Source: Halomonas piscis
Lineage (GTDB): Bacteria > Pseudomonadota > Gammaproteobacteria > Pseudomonadales > Halomonadaceae
Assembly (NCBI RefSeq): GCF_031886125.1
Contig: NZ_CP119391.1
Location: 682,001 to 746,000 of the forward strand
Direction of reading: 5' to 3'
Length of the DNA stretch: 64,000 bases
Shown: piece after piece, positions 9,164 to 17,944 of the stretch
Layout: each line of letters starts with the position of its first letter
How positions within the stretch are numbered: position 1 is the first letter of the stretch
Made by a program: the position numbers and the translations under genes
Notes under the pieces: generated by a model
Seen by the model: the letters and a program-made list of their open reading frames with translations, nothing else
What the model was told of the DNA's origin: nothing
Databases searched by the model: none

Positions 9164-9843
9164 CGTCCAGGCCGCGAACACAGCGCCTGGTGGTGCGTCG
9201 GCTTATCCGCTACGTGATTCTGGCGCTGGTGCGGCTTTGCTATCGGCTGAGGGTGCGCGGGCGCAGACACGTGCCGCGCCACGGGGCAGCGCTTCTGGTG
9301 TGCAACCACGTAAGCTATATGGACGCGCTGGTGCTGGGGGGCGCCTGTTCGCGGCCGCTGCGCTTTGTCATGGATCGGCCGATTTACGACTCGCCCTGGC
9401 TCAAGTGGCTGTTTTTGCTGGTCGGAGCGATTCCCATCGAATCCGAGCGGCGCGACCCCGGGGCCCTGCGCCGAGCGCTGGACGACATCAGCAAGGCGCT
9501 CGCCAACGGCGAAGTGGTCATGGTGTTTCCCGAGGGGCGCTTGACCACCAACGGCGAGGTGCAGCGGTTTCGCCGCGGGCTGGAGACGATTCTTGAGCGC
9601 AATACGGTGCCGGTGATACCGGCGGGCCTGGCCGGGCTCTGGGGCTCCTGGACCTCGCACTGCGGCGGCCCGGCACTGAGCAAGCCGCCGGGGCGCTTTC
9701 GTGCCCGGGTCAGCCTGCATTTCGGCGAGCCGGTGGACCCCCGGGCGGTGCAGAACGAGGCGCTGTGCCGCTATTTCGAAGCTCGGGTACGGGTGCTCAA
9801 GGCCGGTGCCGACGAGGAGATTTGCCGCGGGGAGGCCGACTAG
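9160..9843 (+). CDS. 1-acyl-sn-glycerol-3-phosphate acyltransferase-like protein (PlsC family)
   Basis: A 227-residue membrane-associated acyltransferase starting with GTG, whose last bases overlap the TetR stop. An N-terminal hydrophobic segment is followed by the catalytic HX4D block (NHVSYMD), the substrate motif FPEGRLTTNG near residue 125, and a proline-containing VIPAGL strand. These are the standard motifs of enzymes that acylate lysophosphatidic acid or similar lysolipids at the inner membrane. Coupling to the TetR gene suggests regulated lipid remodelling rather than the housekeeping PlsC. The 3' end overlaps the convergent CorC-like gene by 4 bp. Confidence 0.85.
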   Translation: MTSRPRTQRLVVRRLIRYVILALVRLCYRLRVRGRRHVPRHGAALLVCNHVSYMDALVLGGACSRPLRFVMDRPIYDSPWLKWLFLLVGAIPIESERRDPGALRRALDDISKALANGEVVMVFPEGRLTTNGEVQRFRRGLETILERNTVPVIPAGLAGLWGSWTSHCGGPALSKPPGRFRARVSLHFGEPVDPRAVQNEALCRYFEARVRVLKAGADEEICRGEAD

Positions 9844-11105
9844 CGCCGCGCCGGCTGCCAGCAGCGCGCCGCGGTGATCAGGTTGCCGCGGATGTCGATG
9901 ATTTCCAGCCGGACGTCGCCGATCTGCAGGCTGGCCGGCCCCTGGGGAAACGATTCCAGGTGCTCGAGTATCAGCCCGTTGAGCGTCTTGGGGCCGCTGG
10001 TGGGAAGCTCCCAGCCCAGCGCCTTGTTGATCTCGCGGATGTTGGCCGTGCCTTCGATGATGTGGCTGCCGTCGTCCTGGGGGTAGATCTCCCGGGCCTC
10101 CGACACGTCGGTGGTGAACTCCCCCACAATCTCTTCGAGAATATCCTCAAGCGTGACCAGCCCTTTCACGTCGCCGTACTCGTCCACCACGATGCCGATG
10201 CGGCGCTTTTGCTGCTGGAAGTTGAGCATCTGGGTATGCAGCGGCGTGGACTCGGGGATGAAGTAGGGCTCGCGAGCCTCCTGGACAATGGCCGCCTTGG
10301 TTACCTCGGCGCGCGACAGAAAGCGCGCGGCGTTGCGCAGGTGCAGCATGCCGACGATGTTGTTGATGTCGCCCTTGTAGACCGGCAGGCGGGTGTGCTG
10401 GCTGGTGCGAATCTGGGTCAGAATGGCTTCGAGGCTGTGATCGAGATCGATGCCGATGACTTCATGGCGGGGCACCATGATGTCGTTCACGGTGACGTTT
10501 TCCAGATCGAGAATCGATAGCAGCATGGCCTGGTGGCGGTAGGGGATCAGCGTGCCGGCTTCGTGAACCACGGTGCGCAGTTCCTCCTGGGTGAGGCTGT
10601 CGCTGCTGCCGTCCACGCGCTTGACGCCGACCAGCCGCAGCAGGCCGTTGGAGATCATGTTGACCAGCCATACCAGCGGGTAGAGCAGCTTGAGCAGCGG
10701 CTCCAGCACATAGGAGGCCGGGTAGGCAATGCGTTCGGGGCGGATGGCGGCGTAGGTCTTGGGCGTGACTTCGGAAAAAATCAGGATGGCAATGGTCAGA
10801 AGCGCGGTGGCAATGGCCGGGCCCGAGACCTCGCCGAAAAAATGAATGGCGATGATGGTGGCGATGGAGGCCGCCAGGTTATTGATGAAGTTGTTGCCGA
10901 TCAGGATCATGCCGATCAGCCGGTCCGGACGCGAAAGCAGTCTAACCACGCGACGGGCGCGACTGTCGCCGGCGCTGGCGTGATGGCTCAGGCGATAGCG
11001 GTTGATCGACATCATGCCGGTTTCCGAACTGGAGAAAAACGCCGATAGCAGGATCAGCAGCGCCAGCAGGCCGAACAGTAACCCCAGAGGGAAGTCGTCG
11101 CTCAA
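9840..11105 (-). CDS. HlyC/CorC-family (DUF21-CBS) membrane protein, YfjD-like
   Basis: A 421-residue protein with three parts in order. An N-terminal DUF21 membrane domain of about four helices begins with a hydrophobic LLFGLLALLILLSAFFSSSE stretch. A CBS pair follows over roughly residues 200-325, and a C-terminal CorC/HlyC transporter-associated domain ends the protein. The family is linked to Mg/Co efflux or metal homeostasis. The start is probably TTG, with AGAGGA upstream. In E. coli yfjD also lies beside ypjD and ffh, the order seen here, which supports orthology. The transported ion is uncertain. Confidence 0.88.
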   Translation of the reverse strand: MSDDFPLGLLFGLLALLILLSAFFSSSETGMMSINRYRLSHHASAGDSRARRVVRLLSRPDRLIGMILIGNNFINNLAASIATIIAIHFFGEVSGPAIATALLTIAILIFSEVTPKTYAAIRPERIAYPASYVLEPLLKLLYPLVWLVNMISNGLLRLVGVKRVDGSSDSLTQEELRTVVHEAGTLIPYRHQAMLLSILDLENVTVNDIMVPRHEVIGIDLDHSLEAILTQIRTSQHTRLPVYKGDINNIVGMLHLRNAARFLSRAEVTKAAIVQEAREPYFIPESTPLHTQMLNFQQQKRRIGIVVDEYGDVKGLVTLEDILEEIVGEFTTDVSEAREIYPQDDGSHIIEGTANIREINKALGWELPTSGPKTLNGLILEHLESFPQGPASLQIGDVRLEIIDIRGNLITAARCWQPARR

Positions 11106-11231
11106 GTTGAAGGTTCCTCTGTCGCCGTTTCAGGGTCGCGTTGCAAACGCGATTGTTAAAAGCCGGGTTGCGGGGTGTCAAGACGGCAGCGGCGCCGCTG
11201 CCCGACGGGTCGGAAAGCGGAAATCGGCGGC

Positions 11232-12029
11232 TCAGGGGGTGAGCAGGATTTCCAGCACGAACTTGCTGCCGAAGTAGGCGAGCAGCAAGAAACCGCAGCC
11301 CCAGAGCGTCCACTTCACCGCGCGCATGCCCCGCCAGCCAAAGCGGTAGCGGCCGGTGAGCAGCACGGCCAGCACTCCCCAGGCCACAAAGGAGAGCACG
11401 GTCTTGTGCACCAGGTGCTGGGCAAACATGTTGTCGATGAAGATCAGTCCGCTGACGATGGCGATGCTGAGCAGCACCATGCCGGCCCAGATCAGCTCAA
11501 AAAGCACCCGCTCCATGGTGGTCAGCGGCGGCAGGGACTGGACGATGCCGCGGATGTGATGGTGGCGCAGCGCCTGGTTCTGAAGCCCCACCAGCACGGC
11601 CTGGGCGGCGGCAATGGCGAGGATGGCAAAAGCCAGGGTCGAGGTGACGATATGCAGCAGTATGCCCGGCGTAATGCTGCCCTGGATACCGTGGCTGGGC
11701 GTGCCCGTGGCCAGCACCAGCGCCAGCCCTGCCAGCGGGAACAGCGCGATGCCGGCGTTGAGCACCGGCTTGAACAGGCTGGCCACCAGCACCACGTTGG
11801 CGGCCACCGCCATGAACAGCGCCACGCTGGTGGTAAAGCCGGGCAGAAGGCCCGGCGTGCGGCCCAGCAGTTCGATGATCGCGGGAATGTGCAAAAGCAG
11901 CGCCACCACGGCCAGCAGGCGGACAATACCCTGGCGCGGGGGCACCCGGCGCAAAAGCGTCATGCCCTGCCAGATAGCGGCAGCGAGATAGAGAACAAGA
12001 GCAATCGTGGCGAAAGGCAGCGCCTGCAT
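11232..12029 (-). CDS. ypjD: Cytochrome c assembly-type membrane protein (YpjD/CcsA family)
   Basis: A 265-residue polytopic inner-membrane protein with about eight hydrophobic helices and the late conserved AWG segment (SFVAWGVLAVLL) typical of the CcmC/CcsA haem-handling fold. It is divergent from ffh, the same arrangement as E. coli ypjD-ffh. The full tryptophan-rich haem motif of CcsA is not obvious, so its role in haem delivery is inferred from the family only. The CorC-like gene lies 126 bp downstream on the same strand. Confidence 0.82.
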   Translation of the reverse strand: MQALPFATIALVLYLAAAIWQGMTLLRRVPPRQGIVRLLAVVALLLHIPAIIELLGRTPGLLPGFTTSVALFMAVAANVVLVASLFKPVLNAGIALFPLAGLALVLATGTPSHGIQGSITPGILLHIVTSTLAFAILAIAAAQAVLVGLQNQALRHHHIRGIVQSLPPLTTMERVLFELIWAGMVLLSIAIVSGLIFIDNMFAQHLVHKTVLSFVAWGVLAVLLTGRYRFGWRGMRAVKWTLWGCGFLLLAYFGSKFVLEILLTP

Positions 12030-12198
12030 GATGCCATCCGTGCGCCCGACGGCGCTGTGTAGTGAGAGCGAAAGGATGACCGCTGCGCTGCGCGGCGATT
12101 AAGAAAGGCCGCCAGCTTGCGGTAACTGATCGCCTACTATAACGAATCCCTGCCGTTTCGCACAGCGGTGGCGGATGGAGACTCGCGCCGCCAGCGCG

Positions 12199-12204
12199 TA
12201 TAAT
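12199..12204 (+). promoter_or_regulatory. Candidate -10 element of ffh
   Basis: A perfect TATAAT lies 57 bp before the ffh ATG in the ypjD-ffh divergent spacer. No good -35 hexamer is found at 16-18 bp upstream, so the assignment is tentative. Confidence 0.35.
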
Positions 12205-12261
12205 GGCCGCCATCTTGTCCAGGGCGCTTGCGTCTGGTGACCAAAAGGGGGACTAACGCCC

Positions 12262-13728
12262 ATGTTTGAGAATCTTAGCGACCGTCTATCGCAGACGCTG
12301 AAGTCAATCAAGGGTCAGGCTCGCCTGACCGACGACAACATCAAGGATACCCTGCGCGAGGTGCGCCGCGCGCTGCTGGAGGCCGACGTTGCCCTGCCCG
12401 TGGTCAAGGCCTTTGTCGACCGCGTGCGCGAGCGGGCGGTGGGCCAGGAAGTGTCGAAAAGCCTGTCGCCGGGCCAGCAGTTCGTCAAGATCGTCCAGCA
12501 GGAGCTGGAAGCGATCATGGGCGAGGCCAACGAGAGCCTGGTGCTCAAGGGGCAGCCGGCTTCGGTACTGATGGCGGGCCTTCAGGGCGCGGGTAAAACC
12601 ACCTCGGTGGCCAAGCTGGGCCGCTTTCTGCGCGAGCGCGAAAAGAAAAAGGTGCTGGTGGTGTCCGCCGACGTCTATCGCCCGGCGGCCATTGACCAGC
12701 TGGAGACGCTGGCGAAGGAAGTCGAGGTGGATTTCTTCCCTTCGAACTCCGGGCAGAAGCCGGTGGATATCGTCAAGGCGGCGATGCACCACGCCAGGAT
12801 CCAGTTCCACGACGTCGTGCTGATCGACACCGCCGGCCGGCTGGCCGTCGATGAGGCGATGATGGAGGAGATCCGGGGGCTCCACCAGGCAGTGACGCCG
12901 GACGAAACCCTCTTCGTGGTCGACGCCATGACCGGCCAGGACGCGGTGAATACCGCCAAGGCCTTCCACGAAGCGCTGCCGCTTTCCGGCGTGGTGCTGA
13001 CCAAGGCCGACGGCGATGCCCGGGGGGGTGCAGCGCTGTCGGTGCGCCACGTGACCGGCAAGCCGATCAAGTTCATGGGTATGGGCGAGAAAGTCGACGC
13101 CCTGGAGCCGTTCCACCCCGACCGGGTGGCCTCGCGAATCCTGGGCATGGGCGACATGCTCTCGCTGATCGAGGAAGCCGAGCGCACCGTCGACAAGGAC
13201 AAAGCCGACAAACTCGCCAAGAAGGTCAAGAAGGGCAGCGGCTTTGATCTTGAGGATTTCCGCGAACAGCTCCAGCAGCTCAAGAAAATGGGCGGCATGG
13301 GCGGCTTGATGAGCAAGCTGCCGGGTATGGGGCAGATGGCCGAAATGGCCCAGGGCCCGGGGCCGGAAAAGGAGCTTGGCAAGCTTGAGTCGTTGATCAA
13401 CTCGATGACGCCCAAAGAGCGCCACAAGCCCGAGATCATCAACGGCTCGCGCAAGCGGCGCATCGCCGCCGGCGCCGGGCTGCAGGTGCCGGACCTCAAC
13501 CGCCTGCTCAAGCAGCACAAGCAGATGCAGAAAATGATGAAAAAGGCCGGCAAGAAAGGCGGCATGCAGAAAATGATGCGCGGCATGGGCGGCCCCGGTG
13601 GTATGGGCGGCCCCGGTGGTATGGGCGGCCCCGGTGGTATGGGCGGTCCCGGTGGTATGGGCGGTCCTGGCGGTATGGGCGGTCCTGGCGGTATGGGCGG
13701 CGGCCCGGGCGGCTTGCCACGGCGCTGA
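12262..13728 (+). CDS. ffh: Signal recognition particle protein Ffh
   Basis: A 488-residue SRP54 GTPase that binds 4.5S RNA and signal sequences and delivers ribosomes to FtsY. It has the N domain, the G domain with P-loop GLQGAGKTTSVAKL near residue 110, DTAGRL near 192 and TKADGDARGG near 250, then the methionine-rich M domain. The C-terminus is extended by a run of six GGPGGM-like units and is longer than the E. coli protein (453 residues). The ATG follows a GGGGGA-rich site. The next genes, rpsP-rimM-trmD-rplS, follow in the standard gammaproteobacterial order. Confidence 0.97.
   Translation: MFENLSDRLSQTLKSIKGQARLTDDNIKDTLREVRRALLEADVALPVVKAFVDRVRERAVGQEVSKSLSPGQQFVKIVQQELEAIMGEANESLVLKGQPASVLMAGLQGAGKTTSVAKLGRFLREREKKKVLVVSADVYRPAAIDQLETLAKEVEVDFFPSNSGQKPVDIVKAAMHHARIQFHDVVLIDTAGRLAVDEAMMEEIRGLHQAVTPDETLFVVDAMTGQDAVNTAKAFHEALPLSGVVLTKADGDARGGAALSVRHVTGKPIKFMGMGEKVDALEPFHPDRVASRILGMGDMLSLIEEAERTVDKDKADKLAKKVKKGSGFDLEDFREQLQQLKKMGGMGGLMSKLPGMGQMAEMAQGPGPEKELGKLESLINSMTPKERHKPEIINGSRKRRIAAGAGLQVPDLNRLLKQHKQMQKMMKKAGKKGGMQKMMRGMGGPGGMGGPGGMGGPGGMGGPGGMGGPGGMGGPGGMGGGPGGLPRR
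13588..13695 (+). repeat. Six tandem 18-bp repeats in the 3' end of ffh
   Basis: Six consecutive 18-bp units (type ggcggccccggtggtatg) encode GGPGGM six times at the end of the Ffh M domain. Units differ only at synonymous positions. The unit is a multiple of three, so copy-number change alters length without breaking the frame. Confidence 0.9.
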
Positions 13729-13932
13729 CGCTACCGGCTTTTCGCCGCGCAGGCTTTCCAAAACCCGCGCGGTTACGTAGAATGCGGCCTCTTCATGCGT
13801 GGGTGATGCGCTCTGGCGCCGCCCGTGAAGCCGTTAACAAGCACTTATATCCCGACAGAGCGCGCGGTATTCCGTTCGGGCAGGGCCCGCGGCAGGGCGC
13901 TTTTGTCATCTCAACCGAAGGATATTGTTCGT

Positions 13933-14181
13933 ATGGTTACCATTCGTTTGGCACGCAGCGGCGCCAAAAAGCGTCCTTTTTATCATCTTTCCGTGACCGA
14001 TTCGCGTCGTTCGCGCGACGGCCGTTTCATCGAGCGCGTGGGCTTTTTCAACCCCGTTGCCCGCGGCGAAGAAGAGCGTCTGCGCATCGATCTGGACCGC
14101 ATCTCCTACTGGCAGGGCCACGGCGCGCAGCTGTCCGATCGCGTTGCCGAGCTGGTCAAGGAAGCCGGCAAGCAGGCTTAA
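13933..14181 (+). CDS. rpsP: 30S ribosomal protein bS16
   Basis: An 82-residue protein beginning [18 protein letters not shown], the standard bS16 N-terminus, with the family's usual length. The open frame continues upstream to 13825, but the family start and the AAGGA upstream of 13933 fix this ATG. It is the first gene of the rpsP-rimM-trmD-rplS operon. It sits 204 bp after ffh, leaving room for its own promoter. Confidence 0.97.
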   Translation: MVTIRLARSGAKKRPFYHLSVTDSRRSRDGRFIERVGFFNPVARGEEERLRIDLDRISYWQGHGAQLSDRVAELVKEAGKQA

Positions 14182-14211
14182 GGGCGGCCGTGCTGTTAGA
14201 CGAGGTGTTTG

Positions 14212-14781
14212 ATGTCTGATCCCGCGCGCTCTACATCTCCGGCCGACGCACATCGCCTGGCGCCGGAGGACTGCGTGGTGCTGGGCCAGCTGACAAGCCC
14301 CCACGGTATCCAGGGGTGGCTCAAGGTATACGCCTACACCAGCCCTGCTGACAGCATTTTTGACTATCCCGAATGGTGGGTGCGAAAGGGCGATCGCCTT
14401 TCACGCTACCGCGTCGTTCAGGGGCGCCGGCAGGGCAAGGGGCTGGTCGTCCAGCTTGACGGCGTGGCCGACCGCAGCGCCGCAGAGGCGCTGGTGAAAG
14501 CGGACATCCTCATGCCCAAGGACGAACTGCCCGAGCTTGCCGACGACGAATACTATTGGCACGAGCTTGAGGGCCTGGCGGTCTTCACCCGTGCCGGCGA
14601 ACGGCTGGGGCGGGTCGCAGGCCTGTTCGAGACCGGCGCCAACGATGTCATGATGGTGCGCGGCGACCGCGAGGCCATCGACCGGCGCGAACGCCTGCTG
14701 CCGTATCTGCCCGGTGACGTCATCATCGAGGTGGATCTCGACGCGGGCCAAATGCGCGTCGACTGGGACCCGGACTTTTGA
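14212..14781 (+). CDS. rimM: 16S rRNA processing protein RimM
   Basis: A 189-residue protein with the N-terminal RimM domain ([19 protein letters not shown]) and a C-terminal PRC-barrel region ending in [12 protein letters not shown]. RimM assists 30S head maturation by binding uS19. The ATG at 14212 follows GACGAGG; the preceding in-frame TTG is less likely. Its stop overlaps the trmD start by 4 bases, indicating translational coupling. Confidence 0.95.
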   Translation: MSDPARSTSPADAHRLAPEDCVVLGQLTSPHGIQGWLKVYAYTSPADSIFDYPEWWVRKGDRLSRYRVVQGRRQGKGLVVQLDGVADRSAAEALVKADILMPKDELPELADDEYYWHELEGLAVFTRAGERLGRVAGLFETGANDVMMVRGDREAIDRRERLLPYLPGDVIIEVDLDAGQMRVDWDPDF

Positions 14782-15569
14782 CCGTGACGGACGCCGCATC
14801 GCCAGGCCTGTGGGTCGGCGTAGTGTCGCTGTTCCCCGAGATGTTCGGTGCTCTGACCGGGCACGGCGTGACCGGCCGAGCGATAGACAGGGGGCGGCTG
14901 GCGCTCGAGTACTGGAACCCTCGGGACTACGCCACCGACCGCCACCGCAGCGTCGATGACCGCCCCTACGGCGGCGGTCCGGGAATGCTGATGAAGGTCG
15001 ACACCCTGCGCGGCGCCATTGCCGACGCCCGGGCCCGCGCCGAAGAGGCCACCGGCCTCGCGCCGACGGTGATCTACCTCTCGCCCCAGGGCAGGAAGCT
15101 CGACCAGCAGGGCGTGCAGACGCTGGCCGCCCAAGGCCCGCTGGTGGTGGTGGCCGGGCGCTACGAAGGCATTGACGAACGCGTGGTCGAGCGTGACATC
15201 GATGAGGAATGGTCGATCGGCGACTATGTGCTGAGCGGCGGCGAGCTGCCGGCCATGGTGCTGATTGACGCGGCGGCAAGGCTGATTCCCGGGGTGCTCG
15301 GGCATCAGGACTCCGCCGTCGAGGATTCATTCAACCAGGGGCTTTTGGACTGCCCGCACTACACGCGCCCGGAAGTGATCGACGGCGCGCACGTGCCCGA
15401 GGTGCTGCTGAGCGGTGACCACGAAGCCATCAGGCGCTGGCGGCTGAAACAGTCGCTCGGGCGTACCTGGCTGCGCCGGCCGGAGCTGATCGACCGGCAA
15501 ACCCTGGAAAAAACGCAGCGCCGGCTGCTGGATGAATTCATCGAAGAGAACGCGTTGCCCCCCCGCTAG
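14778..15569 (+). CDS. trmD: tRNA (guanine37-N1)-methyltransferase TrmD
   Basis: A 263-residue SPOUT methyltransferase that forms m1G37 in tRNA and prevents +1 frameshifting. The trefoil-knot sequence is intact: [14 protein letters not shown], then [17 protein letters not shown]. The first possible start is TTG at 14778, overlapping the rimM stop; a GTG lies 6 bases later. It follows rimM and precedes rplS, as in most gammaproteobacteria. Confidence 0.95.
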   Translation: MTVTDAASPGLWVGVVSLFPEMFGALTGHGVTGRAIDRGRLALEYWNPRDYATDRHRSVDDRPYGGGPGMLMKVDTLRGAIADARARAEEATGLAPTVIYLSPQGRKLDQQGVQTLAAQGPLVVVAGRYEGIDERVVERDIDEEWSIGDYVLSGGELPAMVLIDAAARLIPGVLGHQDSAVEDSFNQGLLDCPHYTRPEVIDGAHVPEVLLSGDHEAIRRWRLKQSLGRTWLRRPELIDRQTLEKTQRRLLDEFIEENALPPR

Positions 15570-15746
15570 CGGGTTGGCCAGGCGGCCAGCCGGAGGGGCA
15601 GGGCGGCGGTGCAGGGCGAAGGCCGGTAGCCACGCACCTGCGTCACCCATGACGACTCCCGCGCACTCGCACCGAGCGCCGGGATCACGGTTTGCCCACC
15701 CATATTCGTATGCGGCAGACCACCACGACATATCAGGAGCAAGACG

Positions 15747-16100
15747 ATGAGCAAGAACAAGGTGATCCAGGCGCTTGAAGCCGAGCAGACGGAAAAGGAA
15801 ATGCCGGCCTTTGCCCCGGGGGATACCATCTCCGTGCAGGTCAAGGTAAAGGAAGGCAGCCGCGAGCGTTTGCAGGCGTTTGAAGGCGTAGTGATCGGCA
15901 AGCGCAACCGCGGCCTGAACTCCGCCTTCACCGTGCGCAAGGTATCCCACGGCGTGGGCGTCGAGCGTACCTTCCAGACCTACAGCCCGCTGGTGGACTC
16001 CATCCACGTCAAGCGTCGCGGTGACGTACGTCAGGCCAAGCTTTACTACCTCCGCGAGCGCAGCGGCAAGTCCGCGCGCATCAAGGAAAAGCTGGCGTAA
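15747..16100 (+). CDS. rplS: 50S ribosomal protein bL19
   Basis: A 117-residue protein with the bL19 sequence signature ([20 protein letters not shown] and [19 protein letters not shown]). The ATG has CAGGAG upstream. It is the last gene of the rpsP operon and is followed by a strong intrinsic terminator. The 177-bp gap after trmD shows no further gene. Confidence 0.97.
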   Translation: MSKNKVIQALEAEQTEKEMPAFAPGDTISVQVKVKEGSRERLQAFEGVVIGKRNRGLNSAFTVRKVSHGVGVERTFQTYSPLVDSIHVKRRGDVRQAKLYYLRERSGKSARIKEKLA

Positions 16101-16134
16101 GCCCGCCTTTCGTCCAGCCTTCGGGCTGCTTGAG

Positions 16135-16166
16135 AACCCCGTCACCGCTTTGCGGGGCGGGGTTTT
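16135..16166 (+). terminator. Rho-independent terminator after rplS
   Basis: AACCCCG pairs with CGGGGTT, with an inner CCGC/GCGG helix, and TTTT follows. It lies 34 bp after the rplS stop and closes the ribosomal protein operon. Confidence 0.85.
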
Positions 16167-16215
16167 GCTTGTCTGCCCGTCTGCGGCATGATCCCCGAGC
16201 AAAAGGCCGGTACCC

Positions 16216-17097
16216 ATGGACCTGATCGATGCCTTCCTGGATGCCCAGTGGCTGGAGCGCGGCGCCAGCGAGCATACCCTGGCCGCCTACCGGCGCGACC
16301 TGACGGCGTGGTGCCGGGTGCTGGAGGACGCCGGAGAGTCCCTGAGAGCACCGCCGCCGGAGAGGCTGGTGGCCTGGTTCGAGGCGCGCCGGGCCGAGGG
16401 CTATCGGCTGCGCAGCAACGCCCGCCTGCTGTCGAGCCTGAGAAGCTTTTATCGCTGGGCGCGGTTGACCGGCCAGGTCTCCAGCGATCCGCTGGCGGGG
16501 ATCCGACTGCCGCCGGTGCGGCCGGCTTTGCCCCACGTGCTCGATGAAGACGAGGTCGAGCGGCTCATGGCGGCCCCGGACACCGGCGCGCCGCTGGGGC
16601 TGCGCGATCGCACCATGCTCGAGTTGCTCTATGCCTGTGGCCTGCGCGTCTCCGAGCTTGTAGGCTTGAGCGTTGACGCCGTGAACCTGCGCCAGGGGGT
16701 GGTGCGGGTGCGCGGCAAGGGCGACAAGGATCGGCTGGTGCCGCTGGGGGCGGAAGCCGCGCACTGGCTCGAGCGCTACATCGACGCCGCGCGGCCGGCA
16801 CTGATGCAGGACGTAACGCGCCCGGCGCTTTTTCCCGGGCGCGGCGACAAGGCCATGACGCGCCAGACGTTCTGGCATCGCATCAAGGCTCATGCGTTTG
16901 CCGCCGGCATTGCCACGCCGCTGTCGCCGCACACCCTGCGCCACGCCTTTGCCACGCACTTATTGAATCATGGCGCTAATTTGCGTGTCGTACAGCTGCT
17001 GCTGGGGCATAGCGACTTGTCCACCACGCAGATTTACACGCACGTTGCCCAAGCGCGCCTTGAGCAGCTGCACGCTGAACATCATCCACGAGGTTGA
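16216..17097 (+). CDS. xerD: Tyrosine recombinase XerD
   Basis: A 293-residue recombinase that, with XerC, resolves chromosome dimers at dif. The N-terminal SAM-like DNA-binding domain is followed by the catalytic domain. Catalytic residues are visible: Arg in ACGLRVSEL, Lys in GKGDKDRLVPLG, HTLRH, GHSDL, and the nucleophile Tyr in TTQIYTHV. dsbC follows 6 bp downstream, the same xerD-dsbC order as in E. coli, which supports XerD over XerC. Confidence 0.94.
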   Translation: MDLIDAFLDAQWLERGASEHTLAAYRRDLTAWCRVLEDAGESLRAPPPERLVAWFEARRAEGYRLRSNARLLSSLRSFYRWARLTGQVSSDPLAGIRLPPVRPALPHVLDEDEVERLMAAPDTGAPLGLRDRTMLELLYACGLRVSELVGLSVDAVNLRQGVVRVRGKGDKDRLVPLGAEAAHWLERYIDAARPALMQDVTRPALFPGRGDKAMTRQTFWHRIKAHAFAAGIATPLSPHTLRHAFATHLLNHGANLRVVQLLLGHSDLSTTQIYTHVAQARLEQLHAEHHPRG

Positions 17098-17103
17098 ACG
17101 ACA

Positions 17104-17862
17104 ATGGGTCGACATTTGCTTTTACGCCTGGCGGTTGCCGGCGCGCTGCTCCCCGGGCTGGCAGCAGCTGCCCCCGCGCCCGATACGCTGACCGACTCGC
17201 TGCGCATCAACGGCCAGAAAGTGCCGGTGGAAAGCGTAAGCGACACGCCGCTGGACGGCATTTACCACGTTGAGCTGAAGGGCGGCGAGTCGTTTTACGC
17301 CAACGCCGACGGCAGCTATTTCGTGGTGGGTGACCTGTATCACAACGAGGGCGACAAGCTCACCAACCTAAGCGAGCAGGAAAAGAACCAGGAGCGCGCC
17401 GAGGCGCTGGCGGACGTGCCGGACAGCGAGCGCGCGATCTATCGCGGCGTGGGTGAGCCGCGCGCCACCATCACGGTGTTTACCGACACCAGCTGTCCGT
17501 ACTGCACCCGGCTGCACGAAAGCATCCCCGAGCTCAACGAGCGCGGCATCGAGGTCAACTACCTGGCCTTTCCGCGCGGCGGCATGCAGAGTCCGGCGGC
17601 CCGGGTCATGCAGCAGGCCTGGTGCAGCGACAACGTCAGCGAGGCGCTCAGCCGGGCGTTTGATGACGAAACGCTCAGCGCCGGTGCCGGCTGCGACAAC
17701 CCGGTGGCCGAGCAGCACCGGCTGGGCCTGGAGCTCGGCGTGAAGGGCACCCCGGCGATCGTTCTGCCCGACGGCACCATGGTGCCGGGCTTTGTGCCCC
17801 CCGAGCGGCTGGCCGCCATGCTGGGGCTGGACAACCAGCCCGGCGCTGAGCGCCAGCGCTAA
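17104..17862 (+). CDS. dsbC: Periplasmic disulfide isomerase DsbC
   Basis: A 252-residue protein with a Sec signal peptide (residues 1 to about 20, ending GLAAAAPA), an N-terminal dimerisation domain, a linker and a thioredoxin-fold domain with active site CPYC in TDTSCPYCTRLH. The cis-proline loop is KGTPAIV. DsbC shuffles wrong disulfides in the periplasm and is kept reduced by DsbD. Most DsbC proteins have CGYC, so the CPYC here is a small variation. It is probably cotranscribed with xerD. Confidence 0.92.
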   Translation: MGRHLLLRLAVAGALLPGLAAAAPAPDTLTDSLRINGQKVPVESVSDTPLDGIYHVELKGGESFYANADGSYFVVGDLYHNEGDKLTNLSEQEKNQERAEALADVPDSERAIYRGVGEPRATITVFTDTSCPYCTRLHESIPELNERGIEVNYLAFPRGGMQSPAARVMQQAWCSDNVSEALSRAFDDETLSAGAGCDNPVAEQHRLGLELGVKGTPAIVLPDGTMVPGFVPPERLAAMLGLDNQPGAERQR

Positions 17863-17944
17863 ATGAACGCAATCTGACACTATGCTGACTGCACCGGTCG
17901 ATGGCTGATCCGATACCGGTGCGCAACAAAAAAGGGGATTTATT

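Noticed and set aside
13588-13695. Regular tandem units resembling a CRISPR array
   Set aside because: The units are contiguous with no spacers and encode GGPGGM repeats within ffh.
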